64,000 nucleotides of DNA from Haemonchus contortus (GCA_000469685.2 LS997566.1:46238389-46302388), one strand, 5' to 3'; shown: positions 49,901-60,678, numbered from the stretch's first letter. Notes: a model not told the origin generated them from the sequence alone. Translations and numbers: made by a program.

Positions 49901-50620
49901 TAGAGACGGCTCCTTTATTGAGGGAACCGTAACACAAGCTTTGTTATGGAGGCAGATCGAGGTGGGCCACACTCAGACGTCCCAGGGCATCTCCCATAAG
50001 GGAAAGTGGTCTGAGAGAAGTTTGCGGCATATTCTGCTGGAACGCCTCAGATAATTTCTCTTTTCCAGTCCGAATCAAAGGAGCTACTTCGACCCAACGA
50101 TGGCTAGAACGTTTCCTATTGTCAGCTACCGTGTCCGCCTAGTCCACCGTATCATCGGCGTCAAGTTAAGGACATTTCTGCACGTTACGACTAACTATTT
50201 CAACTAACGCCAATAATTTGTATAAACCGTTCATATCAGTTTTTACTTATTTTCATGGTTTTCATAGTAATGTTCCGTTACAGTAAGGCTTATGTTGGCT
50301 TGTTTGTTTCATTTCGGGAAGTATTCACCATTCCTCGAAGAGTATACCGTGAGGATTTCGCGTTTTTCGGTATGATTTCCAAGATGTTCAGCACTCATCC
50401 AGAGTTGTTCCGAAAAGATCTTATCAATCAAGTGGAGGGCCAAAAAATGTGTTCTTTCTTTTCAGAGCAAAAGGCTTGCTTATTTAAGAGTAGGCTATGC
50501 AGTTCTGTACTTGGAAGTGTAAAGCGGTGTGTTCATATAGTGTGTTATTTTGTAATGTACATCATAATATTTACTGTATATCATGTTTTCATACTGTATA
50601 ATATGTTTATGCTTTCCTAC
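47000..50620. other. no identifiable gene
   Basis: Holds a GATAT-type repeat near 47917-47931 and the TTC tract noted separately. Open frames around 48456-49711 on both strands overlap one another and have no recognised domain. Confidence 0.4.
48102..48134 (+). repeat. TTC microsatellite
   Basis: Interrupted (TTC)n tract. It explains the Leu/Ser-rich and Lys/Arg-rich open frames that cross it on the two strands. Confidence 0.85.
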
Positions 50621-50626
50621 TGTATG

Positions 50627-50634
50627 TTTTTCAG
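50627..50634 (+). promoter_or_regulatory. splice acceptor (probably trans-splice) before the DUF1907 hydrolase start
   Basis: TTTTTCAG stands 19 nt before the ATG at 50654. This is the usual spacing for spliced-leader addition in nematodes, although a cis intron from an upstream non-coding exon would look the same. Confidence 0.6.
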
Positions 50635-50653
50635 GAGGATTTCGTCCCACACA

Positions 50654-53600
50654 ATGAGGCCTTTTATTATTGAGACTCTCAAGCCCTCAAATGAAGAACT
50701 GTTGGCTATATTTGAAGGCGCTCTGAAGGAAAACTTCAAAGATGTTGAGATAAAGCTCTGCCAATGCCCGGGTATGTTTTTGATCCTTCTGTGTTTTGAT
50801 TCGAAAGTTTTGTGACCTTTTCCTTGTGTCCAGGCCAACAACGCCTTCCATTAATCCGGGGTTGGTAAATTGGTACCAGACTCGTCAGGGAGGATGGAAA
50901 CATTAACTTTTACATCTGCCACTGAGTTCATTGTATAGACCCTAAACATTCGGATTGCTACTGTTATTCTGAATGGAATTCCAGTAGGGGTGGTTTTAAT
51001 TGAGCTTCCCAAAACTTGGACCGTCAGCCACTCGGAAGTTCTATTCACTAAAAACTCATCACTAGATCTCACCGCCGAGCCGTACAACATGACATCAACC
51101 GGGTTTGGACGTAAAATGGTAATTGCTGAAGTTGGTGGCCCCGGAAATCTTTTCCCAGTCATTCATAAAGAGAAAGACTTCGATTTGAAGGTATTTAGAC
51201 AAGTTTTGCCTTCTTGATGATACCGAGAATCGTTTCCTCATTGGTCATTCAGCATCAGTTCACTTTCAGGAGATTTGTAATGGCTGTGAAGCTCCGGCAT
51301 CATTTGTATTCGGCCCAGGTGCAGGGCCTTGGCAGGTTGTTGGAAGAAACTGTGAAATGGTTGCTGATGCGAATTTCTCTTCATCTAAGGTAATAACCGC
51401 TATTTGTCATGTAATTAGACTAGTTTATCAATAAATTTGTCGAGTAGCTTACCGAGTCACCATGCTTTATGCTCAGCTTAAGAGGTTGTAAGTTTTTTAA
51501 TCAACAGTGTGTGCGTTTTACCTTTTTTTGGAATTATTCCAAACTCTTCTTGGAAATCACTAATGCAATCATGGTCGGGTTAAAACATTAGCTTGAATGG
51601 GGTTCTGATGGGTCATCTACACAGTTCCTTTTTTGGAAAAGTGCTAGTAGTAACGAGGCGGTATCGGATTTAGCTGGTCCCAACTGAGCGTTGTATATGC
51701 CTATTACTTATAACAGTACATGATACAATGTATTTTCCTCAACTTCCACTTCTTTGCTACCATCTATGGCCATCTACTCTGTTCCTGATGACTGCTCCTC
51801 CAAAGAATGTCATCCTTCCTGTTCAGGTGGCAACTAAAATTGCCTCTCTACCTCCTGGTCATACTCCTACTGCATACAAAATGGAGGTGATTAGTTCACC
51901 GAAATTCAGCTTAATGGCAAATCTTGCTGTATCAGCCGAGCCTGGACCAGCTCAAGTAGGTATGTTTGCGACTCACGCTTTTCTTTTTAATAATCATTAT
52001 CTTTTCTTCGATTTTGGTCATCAACGTCTAACCGCAATTAGCGGCTAAAGTACTTTGGGAGGTGCTAATTAAATGTTCGGGGTTTTTTGTACAGCTAGAG
52101 GTTTTTTAAAAGTTTTGAATGATTCCTTACAATATCATGCATCTGGTTGGACTCTGCTTTTACATTTCAATTAGCTTCTAATTTCGAAAATTGAATTAAT
52201 TTATTCCCTAAGTTAGTAACTTATGCTTCATTCACTCAGGCCCGAAAAATAGGACTATTTGGTATGGAACTTGTCGAAGTCATTGGTGTTGGCATTATAA
52301 GTTCTACTTCGAGCTGGTAGGAAGTGTTGGAGTTGATAATGTTGGGGTTTCTTTCTTATTCTCTGCGTAATTCAAAGTGCCTGCTCATCACGTATTGGGT
52401 AGCAACTGGATTCCGACCGTCTTCAGTGGTAACTGTATTACTTGACTATCATCCCAAGCTACCTAAGCTGGCGCAGTTTTGAGGTTAGGGGTAGAAATTA
52501 CCACTTTGTATTGAGCTCATCTTCTTATAGACTCATTAGATATGTGTTAACCTAATTCGCAAAAGCTTTTTTCCTTATTGCTATTGTCTACTTTCAGTTT
52601 ATTGCAAAGCTTCTGTACGAACTGGAAAAGACAACTTTCCAGAAACTATTCGTAAAGGACTTGCTAAGCATTATGGCGATAAGTAAGGTCCAAAAATTAT
52701 AGTTTCATATACTATGCTGCTTAGTGAATGCTATTGCAGATGTGTTTCGGTTGCTGGCGTTTTTATGATGTTAAAAGGCGAAGCGAAGTTACACGTCATG
52801 CCTGACTTTCCTGGATGCAATTTCAGTTCACGCGAAGAGGTTCATCTTTCTCTCGTTGATTCTATTCTGAGTTTTATTACTTAATGAAAGCACATCTTTT
52901 CTGCTAGTGACACCTTTATTTCCATCAATTTTCTTTGGTCACCGAATTTTATGCTTTTCGTGAGCTCTTTTGTTCCCTTTCACGAGCCCTCGCGAATTTT
53001 TTCACCCTTATCATCTTGTAAGGCATCAGTAGCTTCTGAAGACGTGAGACTAGCAGTATGGTTTTTAGCTCGAAAAGCAGTGGTTACGTTTCTTCACAAT
53101 GAAAGCACCTTTGGTTTGCGCGTCAGTTTTTCATTCGTATGATCCTGGCCACAAACTACGAATGGAACACACTCACTGTTATTCCAGCCATGGGGACGCC
53201 GGTATGTGTTCATGCATTTTTACTGGAAACACATGGCAATAATTTATTTGCCCACATTCCTATGTATCACCTCAATAAAGCGCTTTCTCCTTAGACTCTT
53301 CAAAGTCGCATGTTTATAACTAAAATAACCAAAATTCCGTTGTTCGTCAGCCTGTTTGATTTCAATCGCAACCGTGCTTTATTATTCCCTCCATGACACA
53401 AGCATGAGGGATTATACTTTTGGACTTCTGCCATGTTTTCCAACGATTTGAAATTTCAAGATAGTCTTTAGTTGAGCTATATTAGGTGGCGTAGCTCTGA
53501 CCTATTGATCTGGCTCTTTTTCGTTACTTCGTGATAAGGAATGTGAACGTCGAGCTCTTAGGATTGAAGGACCCCGAAGAATGCGAAAATAGCCGACGGA

Positions 53601-53975
53601 ATTGTATTTGACATGGTCTTGTTGGGAGAACTTACTGCTTTCACAGTCTACTTTTGCATACCGGGAAGTTTCTAACACTTGTAAACTTACTAGCATGCCT
53701 GTATTTGGTAAGATGCCCTTCAATGTCAGATGTAACCTTGCGGAAGGTTACATCTCACAGTGAATGGCACCTTACTCACATCTCAACTGAAGGCTGAGCT
53801 CTTGGTCCTATTCACAGCATGGGTTCTTCCAGTTTCATTTTACTTCGAGACTCTCACAGTCAGCTGAGCAGTTTTGAATTCAGGCCATTATCACTATGAC
53901 ACGACTCCAGATACGGTCGTCTATGAAGGATATTTTACGGCAGCCGAAAAGATTTACCGATTCGATGAAGTCTAA
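50654..53975 (+). CDS. C11orf54-type (DUF1907) zinc-dependent ester hydrolase, 8 exons, 301 aa
   Basis: Exons: 50654-50771, 51066-51190, 51270-51389, 51827-51959, 52598-52682, 52740-52839, 53069-53201, 53884-53975. All junctions are GT/AG, phases agree, and 906 nt ends at TAA 53973-53975. The acceptor of exon 2 (ATCACTAG) is weak but preserves the frame and the conserved DLT. Landmarks follow the human protein (315 aa) throughout: start-proximal NEELLAIFEGALKENFKDVE, RKMVIAEVGG, FVFGPGAGPWQ, VRTGKDNF with LAKHYGDKC, MPDFPGCNFSS, WLRFFTMKAPLVC, LRMEHTH, HGDAGHYHYDTTPD and GYF.AAE.IYR. In the human structure three histidines (264, 266, 278) hold zinc; H261, H263 and H275 match them. The human protein hydrolyses model esters; the physiological substrate is unknown. 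The ATG at 50654 aligns with the human start, so upstream in-frame codons back to 50255 are taken as non-coding. A truncated SINE sits in intron 1. Confidence 0.95.
50832..50998 (+). repeat. 5'-truncated SINE in intron 1 of the hydrolase gene
   Basis: Contains ACGCCTTCCATTAATCCGG, TTGGTACCAGACTCGTCAGG, CATTGTATAGACCCTAAAC and TGAATGGAATTCCAG in SINE order. The tRNA-like head is missing. It is inserted in the sense orientation between exons 1 and 2. Confidence 0.75.
53728..53755. repeat. perfect 12-bp hairpin in intron 7
   Basis: AGATGTAACCTT and AAGGTTACATCT are exact reverse complements separated by GCGG. This gives a 12-bp stem with a 4-nt loop in the last intron of the hydrolase gene. No longer foldback surrounds it. 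Confidence 0.9.
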
Positions 53976-54107
53976 CGGCAATATGAAGAGCTATTCTGTT
54001 AAAGTCTGTTTTATAACTGTGATAACGGATTCACTGTTGTTTGGTGATAGGTTTTTCTGAACGGTTTTCTTGCCATGCCTTTTTATTGCTAAATTTATTT
54101 TGTTATT

Positions 54108-54113
54108 AATAAA
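54108..54113 (+). terminator. poly(A) signal of the hydrolase gene
   Basis: AATAAA, 133 nt after the stop codon, in a T-rich 3' flank. Confidence 0.6.
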
Positions 54114-54608
54114 CTTTTCTGCTACCTTGTCTCTCTTGTCTCGATTTGCCTTTAATGTATGAGATTTCCATTTCAACTAGGGCTTAATTAGACATTTTGA
54201 ATTTTTCTCTGAGCCAATGAACTTTCTATCTTATTGGCTCTGGTTGGCTGCTACTTGTTACTTGTAAGATTTGACCTGCCATGTTAGTCTGCTGTGATAG
54301 TTGAGTTGTAGGAAAAAGCAAAGCGCAGCCATCTTGAAAGTCAATTCCTAAACAACTAGTCCATTGTCCCGCTTCGAAAGTCACGCCCAGGTCTGCCATG
54401 TGACTTTATGAAACATTTCGAGAAAAAAAATCCGGGAAAAAGTTGTAAGGTGCTGATGCAAGCCGAAAATCGGGTTCATCTTACCATCATTCGAACGCCA
54501 CTGATCTCAACCTATCACATGATTAGAATCCCTTAAATATCGCTTTGTGGCGATATTCAGAAATAAAGTTTGATACAATGATGATTGTCTTCGGTGAAGG
54601 AAAAATTT

Positions 54609-54688
54609 AGCGCGAGTGGGGTTTGAACCCACGAGGACTTGTCCATTGGAACTTAAGTCCAACGCCTTAACCACTCGGCCATCGCGCT
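54609..54688 (-). tRNA. tRNA-Leu(UAA), minus copy 1, shortened variable arm
   Basis: 80 nt instead of 82: two bases are missing from the variable arm, leaving GGAC/GTCC closed by only two bases (AA). The T loop is TTCAAAC. Acceptor, D and anticodon stems are intact, with anticodon TAA. It lies 172 bp from the next copy. Confidence 0.85.
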
Positions 54689-54780
54689 CCACAGTGGAAC
54701 CCATCAAATAACTCCTTTATAGTTACATTACCTCGTGATCCTACGAAAGAGATCGATTGTCTCTGGTGAAGTAAAAGTTT

Positions 54781-54862
54781 AGCGCGAGTGGGGTTCGAAC
54801 CCACGAGGATTTGCGTTCATTGGAACTTAAGTCCAACGCCTTAACCACTCGGCTATCGCGCT
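54781..54862 (-). tRNA. tRNA-Leu(UAA), minus copy 2
   Basis: 82 nt with an intact acceptor stem AGCGCGA/TCGCGCT and anticodon TAA. The variable-arm stem is weakened (GAAC against ATCC) and position 9 is A instead of G. Confidence 0.88.
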
Positions 54863-54866
54863 ACCG

Positions 54867-54945
54867 CGCAAATATTATCAAGAAATCCCTATAGCGGCAT
54901 ACCATCATATTCTATCAATTGAATGTTCGATTGTCTTCGGTGTGC
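54867..54945 (-). repeat. array spacer in inverted orientation
   Basis: Reverse complement of the plus-array spacer, including the AAGAAATCCCTATAGCGGCA block. It shows that the minus-strand genes are units of the same 174-bp repeat, not independent tRNA genes. Confidence 0.9.
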
Positions 54946-54954
54946 TAAAAATTT

Positions 54955-55036
54955 AGCGCGAGTGGGGTTCGAACCCACGAGGACTTACGTCCATTGGAAC
55001 TTAAGTCCAACGCCTTAACCACTCGGCCATCGCGCT
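54955..55036 (-). tRNA. tRNA-Leu(UAA), minus copy 3
   Basis: 82 nt, identical to the array consensus and 174 bp from its neighbour. It is the innermost copy, facing the plus-strand array across 2.86 kb. Confidence 0.97.
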
Positions 55037-57894
55037 ATACTACCGAATACTCCCTTTATAGACATATTCTCGCTTGTAGTTTGCTAGAATAGCTGTTCTT
55101 TATACCATGGTAATTGTTCAGGGGTGAAACGGCGAAACAAAGAAGGAAGTTTAGGTGGCATAAAAACCTATAGGTCCTAAGGAGTTACCACTCAAAAACG
55201 CGCTATTTCGACATCTGAGATTTAGTCCAGCTCAAATGCTCGTTCTTTCCATTATGAAATTAGAAGAAATACGATCAATGATGAAGTCATCGTAGTTCTT
55301 CAACACTTCTGTTTTTTGGCGAGGTTTTAGTTCAACTCCCAATCAGTCAGAAAGTTTGTTTCCTCAATTTGCTTCATCTTTGTTGTTCATTTTTTCTGGT
55401 AGATCGTCATCATGCTAAGACTCAGCTTTGGGCCCTTCAAGACTCACCAATTGCATCTGAGCCATCTGAGCCAGATGAAACCACTCTCATGGTATCTTAA
55501 GAAACTAAAAAATACTGCTTGGGCATCAGAGCATTCAGAGCCCCTTTCATGCAGTTCCCCTTATGTTTCTGAGCTTTAGGTCAGAAATATTTATGTTTTC
55601 TTGTTGGCGTCTTCAACCCCTTTTCAGGTGCAACAGATGAGATGGAGTTTTATTCTTTTTGAGAAGTTTTTGGATCTTTCGAAATTGAGGCAATGGGTTT
55701 GAAGATCAAACTTCTTAAGAGGAAACGACCTAAAATGGCTCATTACATCGATCGACCTGACCAACCGTCCTCCGCCATAGTTTTATTTCTTTCCGCTGTT
55801 TCCTGTGTTTCCATAATTACAAGCTTTCCTTCACGGGAAAATAATTTTTTCGTCCGGTTTGAGATGTCGAATCCTCTTACAATGCAATTTTTAGCCGGAT
55901 TTCAATTTATAGTTCACGTGTTTATTGTTATTTTTTACTTATAGTTGATGTTATTTATTGTCTGTTTGTTGTTAAAATTTATGCACAGGTTCTTCTTGGG
56001 AGGAAAGCTCCCAAGCCATTTATTGTAATCAAGTTCATAGGGAGAGATCTCGGATACATTTTTATCGTGGATTGTCCTTTTATGTTTGGGATTGGGATCG
56101 TACCCCTCCCTTTCTTTTACTCTCAAATTTCGACGAGACCATTCTTTTAATAAAGATAAATTATGTCATAATAATAAGATAATAAAGGGTCGTTGTAGAA
56201 TGCTCTCGGTACCAGCTATGTGGTAAAGACGGATGTTACCTACCGAGGGCCGTAATTCATTCCGAGTCCATGTGAATGAGCGTACGGGCAGAACGATGAA
56301 CGTAAGATAGGAGAGTTCATGAGTTGTGTCGAACGCTCGTTTTTCAATATTTTGTCAGCTGGTCCGTAGTTTCCTAAGGCATACTGACGATGCCAAAATA
56401 TTTTATATTTATATTATATTTATTTACTTATTATTTTATTTTTTATTATTTATCGTTCATGCTTTATATTTATTATTTTATATTTAAATTGACATTTTAT
56501 TCATTTCTCGTATTCAGTTTTTTCAACGCTTTTTCCATTATAAAATGAAACGCTATGAAATATTTAGTGGTTCAAAATTTATTGCCGAATTTTACCATTT
56601 AAAAGTGAACTTGAAAGTCGTTGGAATCTTATCAAAAGTTTCTTATACGGCAGTGAACGTGGTGATACGAACCCAAGGATGATGCGCCATGCTTTTGTCT
56701 CACATTTTTATTTGTAGAGTTTTGTTGCAGCATAGTAAATAGTGTTGTTTTTGTTTTCTGCGTCCGTATGTGATAGTGGTGTAAATCAATGTGATACTCA
56801 TTTTATAGGCAATATCTTTGAGAGGGCGTTTGCAGTTTCCGGGGAGCTAATTTAGCGAACTCGGTCATAGACAACACTACATAGTCGTGAGCATCTCTTC
56901 TAAGGGTTAGTGTAGTCTGTGGTCTTGGGTTTTAGCTCAGCAAAGTCCTGAGCGGTCGTAGGTCTGAGAATGTTAACAAATAGAACTACTCTCCGAACAG
57001 CTTCACATATTTTCTATTCAGATAACAACAAAAACTGCTTTATTACCTCCAAATCATGTCCCACGTATGTAGGGCGATTCAACAAGTCGACTCAACTTCA
57101 CTTGATGGTAACTTCTGCAATCCCAAGAAGACCCCGTTTTGTGGAAGCAGGTATATTTGAAACACCACATTATCACTTTTCGTATTTTATTTTTCGTTCA
57201 ACAGTGTGCTAGAAGGGAAGCTATAATCACCGTATTAATTTCTTTATTGGATATTTTTACGTTAACAGCCTTGTGTACGTTAACAGCCTTGTGATTTTAC
57301 TAAATAGACGATTCATCGTTCAGAACTTCATACGTATATGCTATGCTGATGACAAAAATCTTTTCACCTTTCATGGATTTTAATTGAGAATTTTTTGCTG
57401 AAACCAGGCTGATGTTTTCTTTTAAGAGAGGCGAATAGATCAATAAAGAATAATATAGTAAAATGAGCTGGAATCTTGAGACAAGTCTTGCATTTGCCAA
57501 TTCCTACTTGTTGAACGCAAGGCTCTGATGATCGAAGTTCCACTAGTGGCCTCATTACATTTCTTTCTTGTTTCAGAAAAAAATATGAAATTCCTTAAGG
57601 CAATCACTGCGAACAATGGAAATGGGAATGTTTACACTGGTCTCAGTCATGGTCACATCCTAGCTTGGATCAACACCATTCACATCTATAGTCATTGTAA
57701 ATATGCAGATTCGCAGAAGAGGTAGCAAGCGATCAATTGGAATCGATCGGAAAGTAAATTGAAAAAGCAAACCACTCAGAAAACACATTACTTCGCCATA
57801 ATAAATGAATCACGCCCACATAGACATATTATCCGAAGTAATTTTACGGCATTCCATCTTTCATTGCTCGATATTATGCACAACCGAAGAAATC
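55037..57894. other. spacer between the inverted tRNA clusters; no gene seen
   Basis: 2.86 kb with short open frames only. It includes an AT-only-like tract at about 56397-56520 and an 18-bp tandem duplication at 57258-57293 (TACGTTAACAGCCTTGTG twice). No similarity to the array units was found. Confidence 0.6.
57258..57293. repeat. 18-bp exact tandem duplication
   Basis: TACGTTAACAGCCTTGTG occurs twice in immediate succession (57258-57275 and 57276-57293). Confidence 0.95.
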
Positions 57895-57976
57895 CCAGCG
57901 ATGGCCGAGTGATTAAGGCGCTGGACTTAAGTTCCAATGAACGTAAGTCCTCGTGGGTTCGAACCCCACTCGCGCT
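57895..57976 (+). pseudogene. degenerate tRNA-Leu(UAA) at the left edge of the array
   Basis: The outer three acceptor pairs are lost (5' CCAGCGA against TCGCGCT). The D-loop GG is GA, which also damages the A box (TGGCCGAGTGA), the anticodon stem has a C-A mismatch and the variable arm reads GAAC. The B box and anticodon TAA survive. It marks where homology to the unit begins abruptly at the CCC before the acceptor. Confidence 0.8.
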
Positions 57977-58068
57977 AAATTTTTACCACACCGAAGACAA
58001 TCGAATATTCAATCCATAGAATATGATGGCATGCCGCTACAGGGATTTCTTGATAATATTTGCGCGGT

Positions 58069-58150
58069 AGCGCGATGGCCGAGTGGTTAAGGCGTTGGAC
58101 TTAAGTTCCAATGGACGTAAGTCCTCGTGGGTTCGAACCCCACTCGCGCT
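58069..58150 (+). tRNA. tRNA-Leu(UAA), array copy 2
   Basis: Consensus sequence; the first intact unit of the plus array. Confidence 0.97.
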
Positions 58151-58242
58151 AAATTTTTACCACACCGAAGACAATCGAATATTCAATCGATAGAATATGA
58201 TGGTATGCCGCTATAGGGATTTTTTGATAATATTAGCGCGGT

Positions 58243-58324
58243 AGCGCGATGGCCGAGTGGTTAAGGCGTTGGACTTAAGTTCCAATGGACGTAAGTCCTC
58301 GTGGGTTCGAACCCCACTCGCGCT
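58243..58324 (+). tRNA. tRNA-Leu(UAA), array copy 3
   Basis: Consensus tRNA. The upstream spacer ends TTAGCGCGGT, a variant shared by copies 3-6. Confidence 0.97.
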
Positions 58325-58416
58325 AAATTTTTACCACACCGAAGACAATCGAATATTCAATCGATAGAATATGATGGTATGCCGCTATAGGGATTTCTTG
58401 ATAATATTAGCGCGGT

Positions 58417-58498
58417 AGCGCGATGGCCGAGTGGTTAAGGCGTTGGACTTAAGTTCCAATGGACGTAAGTCCTCGTGGGTTCGAACCCCACTCGCGCT
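58417..58498 (+). tRNA. tRNA-Leu(UAA), array copy 4
   Basis: Consensus tRNA. Confidence 0.97.
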
Positions 58499-58590
58499 AA
58501 ATTTTTACCACACCGAAGACAATCGAATATTCAATCGATAGAATATGATGGTATGCCGCTATAGGGATTTCTTGATAATATTAGCGCGGT

Positions 58591-58672
58591 AGCGCGATGG
58601 CCGAGTGGTTAAGGCGTTGGACTTAAGTTCCAATGGGCGTAAGTCCTCGTGGGTTCGAACCCCACTCGCGCT
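58591..58672 (+). tRNA. tRNA-Leu(UAA), array copy 5
   Basis: Variable-arm stem GGGC instead of GGAC (a G-T pair). The same change recurs at copy 31. Confidence 0.96.
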
Positions 58673-58764
58673 AAATTTTTACCACACCGAAGACAATCGA
58701 ATATTCAATCGATAGAATATGATGGTATGCCGCTATAGGGATTTCTTGATAATATTAGCGCGGT

Positions 58765-58846
58765 AGCGCGATGGCCGAGTGGTTAAGGCGTTGGACTTAA
58801 GTTCCAATGGACGTAAGTCCTCGTGGGTTCGAACCCACCTCGCGCT
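58765..58846 (+). tRNA. tRNA-Leu(UAA), array copy 6, altered T arm
   Basis: The T-arm 3' strand reads CCACC instead of CCCAC. Either two T-stem mismatches or a 6-nt T loop results, and the B box ends differently, so function is doubtful. Confidence 0.85.
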
Positions 58847-58938
58847 AAATTTTTACCACACCGAAGACAATCGAATATTCAATCGATAGAATATGATGGT
58901 ATGCCGCTATAGGGATTTCTTGATAATATTCGCGCGGT

Positions 58939-59020
58939 AGCGCGATGGCCGAGTGGTTAAGGCGTTGCACTTAAGTTCCAATGGACGTAAGTCCTCGTGG
59001 GTTCGAACCCCACTCGCGCT
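58939..59020 (+). tRNA. tRNA-Leu(UAA), array copy 7, anticodon-stem mismatch
   Basis: G30 is C (TTGCA), giving a C-C clash in the anticodon stem. The same change recurs at copy 32. Confidence 0.88.
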
Positions 59021-59112
59021 AAATTTTTACCACACCGAAGACAATCGAATATTCAATCGATAGAATATGATGGCATGCCGCTATAGGGATTTCTTGATAA
59101 TATTTGCGCGGT

Positions 59113-59194
59113 AGCGCGATGGCCGAGTGGTTAAGGCGTTGGACTTAAGTTCCAATGGACGTAAGTCCTCGTGGGTTCGAACCCCACTCGCGCT
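59113..59194 (+). tRNA. tRNA-Leu(UAA), array copy 8
   Basis: Consensus tRNA. Confidence 0.97.
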
Positions 59195-59286
59195 AAATTT
59201 TTACCACACCGAAGACAATCGAATATTCAATCGATAGAATATGATGGTATGCCGCTATAGGGATTTCTTGATAATATTTGCGCGGT

Positions 59287-59368
59287 AGCGCGATGGCCGA
59301 GTGGTTAAGGCGTTGGACTTAAGTTCCAATGGACGTAAGTCCTCGTGGGTTCGAACCCCACTCGCGCT
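59287..59368 (+). tRNA. tRNA-Leu(UAA), array copy 9
   Basis: Consensus tRNA. Confidence 0.97.
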
Positions 59369-59460
59369 AAATTTTTACCACACCGAAGACAATCGAATAT
59401 TCAATCGATAGAATATGATGGTATGCCGCTATAGGGATTTCTTGATAATATTTGCGCGGT

Positions 59461-59542
59461 AGCGCGATGGCCGAGTGGTTAAGGCGTTGGACTTAAGTTC
59501 CAATGGACGTAAGTCCTCGTGGGTTCGAACCCCACTCGCGCT
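59461..59542 (+). tRNA. tRNA-Leu(UAA), array copy 10
   Basis: Consensus tRNA. Confidence 0.97.
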
Positions 59543-59634
59543 AAATTTTTACCACACCGAAGACAATCGAATATTCAATCGATAGAATATGATGGCATGC
59601 CGCTATAGGGATTTCTTGATAATATTTGCGCGGT

Positions 59635-59716
59635 AGCGCGATGGCCGAGTGGTTAAGGCGTTGGACTTAAGTTCCAATGGACGTAAGTCCTCGTGGGTTC
59701 GAACCCCACTCGCGCT
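59635..59716 (+). tRNA. tRNA-Leu(UAA), array copy 11
   Basis: Consensus tRNA. The spacer after it is the first in the main run with TCCATAG. Confidence 0.97.
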
Positions 59717-59808
59717 AAATTTTTACCACACCGAAGACAATCGAATATTCAATCCATAGAATATGATGGCATGCCGCTATAGGGATTTCTTGATAATATT
59801 TGCGCGGT

Positions 59809-59890
59809 AGCGCGATGGCCGAGTGGTTAAGGCGTTGGACTTAAGTTCCAATGGACGTAAGTCCTCGTGGGTTCGAACCCCACTCGCGCT
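59809..59890 (+). tRNA. tRNA-Leu(UAA), array copy 12
   Basis: Consensus tRNA. Confidence 0.97.
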
Positions 59891-59982
59891 AAATTTTTAC
59901 CACACCGAAGACAATCGAATATTCAATCCATAGAATATGATGGCATGCCGCTATAGGGATTTCTTGATAATATTTGCGCGGT

Positions 59983-60064
59983 AGCGCGATGGCCGAGTGG
60001 TTAAGGCGTTGGACTTAAGTTCCAATGGACGTAAGTCCTCGTGGGTTCGAACCCCACTCGCGCT
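59983..60064 (+). tRNA. tRNA-Leu(UAA), array copy 13
   Basis: Consensus tRNA. Confidence 0.97.
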
Positions 60065-60156
60065 AAATTTTTACCACACCGAAGACAATCGAATATTCAA
60101 TCCATAGAATATGATGGTATGCCGCTATAGGGATTTCTTGATAATATTCGCGCGGT

Positions 60157-60238
60157 AGCGCGATGGCCGAGTGGTTAAGGCGTTGGACTTAAGTTCCAAT
60201 GGACGTAAGTCCTCGTGGGTTCGAACCCCACTCGCGCT
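60157..60238 (+). tRNA. tRNA-Leu(UAA), array copy 14
   Basis: Consensus tRNA. The upstream spacer ends TTCGCGCGGT. Confidence 0.97.
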
Positions 60239-60330
60239 AAATTTTTACCACACCGAAGACAATCGAATATTCAATCCATAGAATATGATGGCATGCCGCT
60301 ATAGGGATTTCTTGATAATATTCGCGCGGT

Positions 60331-60412
60331 AGCGCGATGGCCGAGTGGTTAAGGCGTTGGACTTAAGTTCCAATGGACGTAAGTCCTCGTGGGTTCGAAC
60401 CCCACTCGCGCT
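60331..60412 (+). tRNA. tRNA-Leu(UAA), array copy 15
   Basis: Consensus tRNA. The upstream spacer ends TTCGCGCGGT. Confidence 0.97.
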
Positions 60413-60504
60413 AAATTTTTACCACACCGAAGACAATCGAATATTCAATCCATAGAATATGATGGCATGCCGCTATAGGGATTTCTTGATAATATTTGCG
60501 CGGT

Positions 60505-60586
60505 AGCGCGATGGCCGAGTGGTTAAGGCGTTGGACTTAAGTTCCAATGGACGTAAGTCCTCGTGGGTTCGAACCCCACTCGCGCT
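60505..60586 (+). tRNA. tRNA-Leu(UAA), array copy 16
   Basis: Consensus tRNA. Confidence 0.97.
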
Positions 60587-60678
60587 AAATTTTTACCACA
60601 CCGAAGACAATCGAATATTCAATCCATAGAATATGATGGCATGCCGCTATAGGGATTTCTTGATCATATTTGCGCGGT

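Noticed and set aside
50255..50653. Upstream in-frame extension of the hydrolase first exon
   Set aside because: A TTTTTCAG acceptor separates it from the ATG at 50654, and the human protein starts at the equivalent of that ATG. The upstream residues resemble translated AT-rich non-coding DNA.
54507..54707. Open frame on the minus strand reading DGRVVKALDLSSN
   Set aside because: It is a translation of a tRNA-Leu gene; the same peptide-like string appears from the plus array at 57759-58019.
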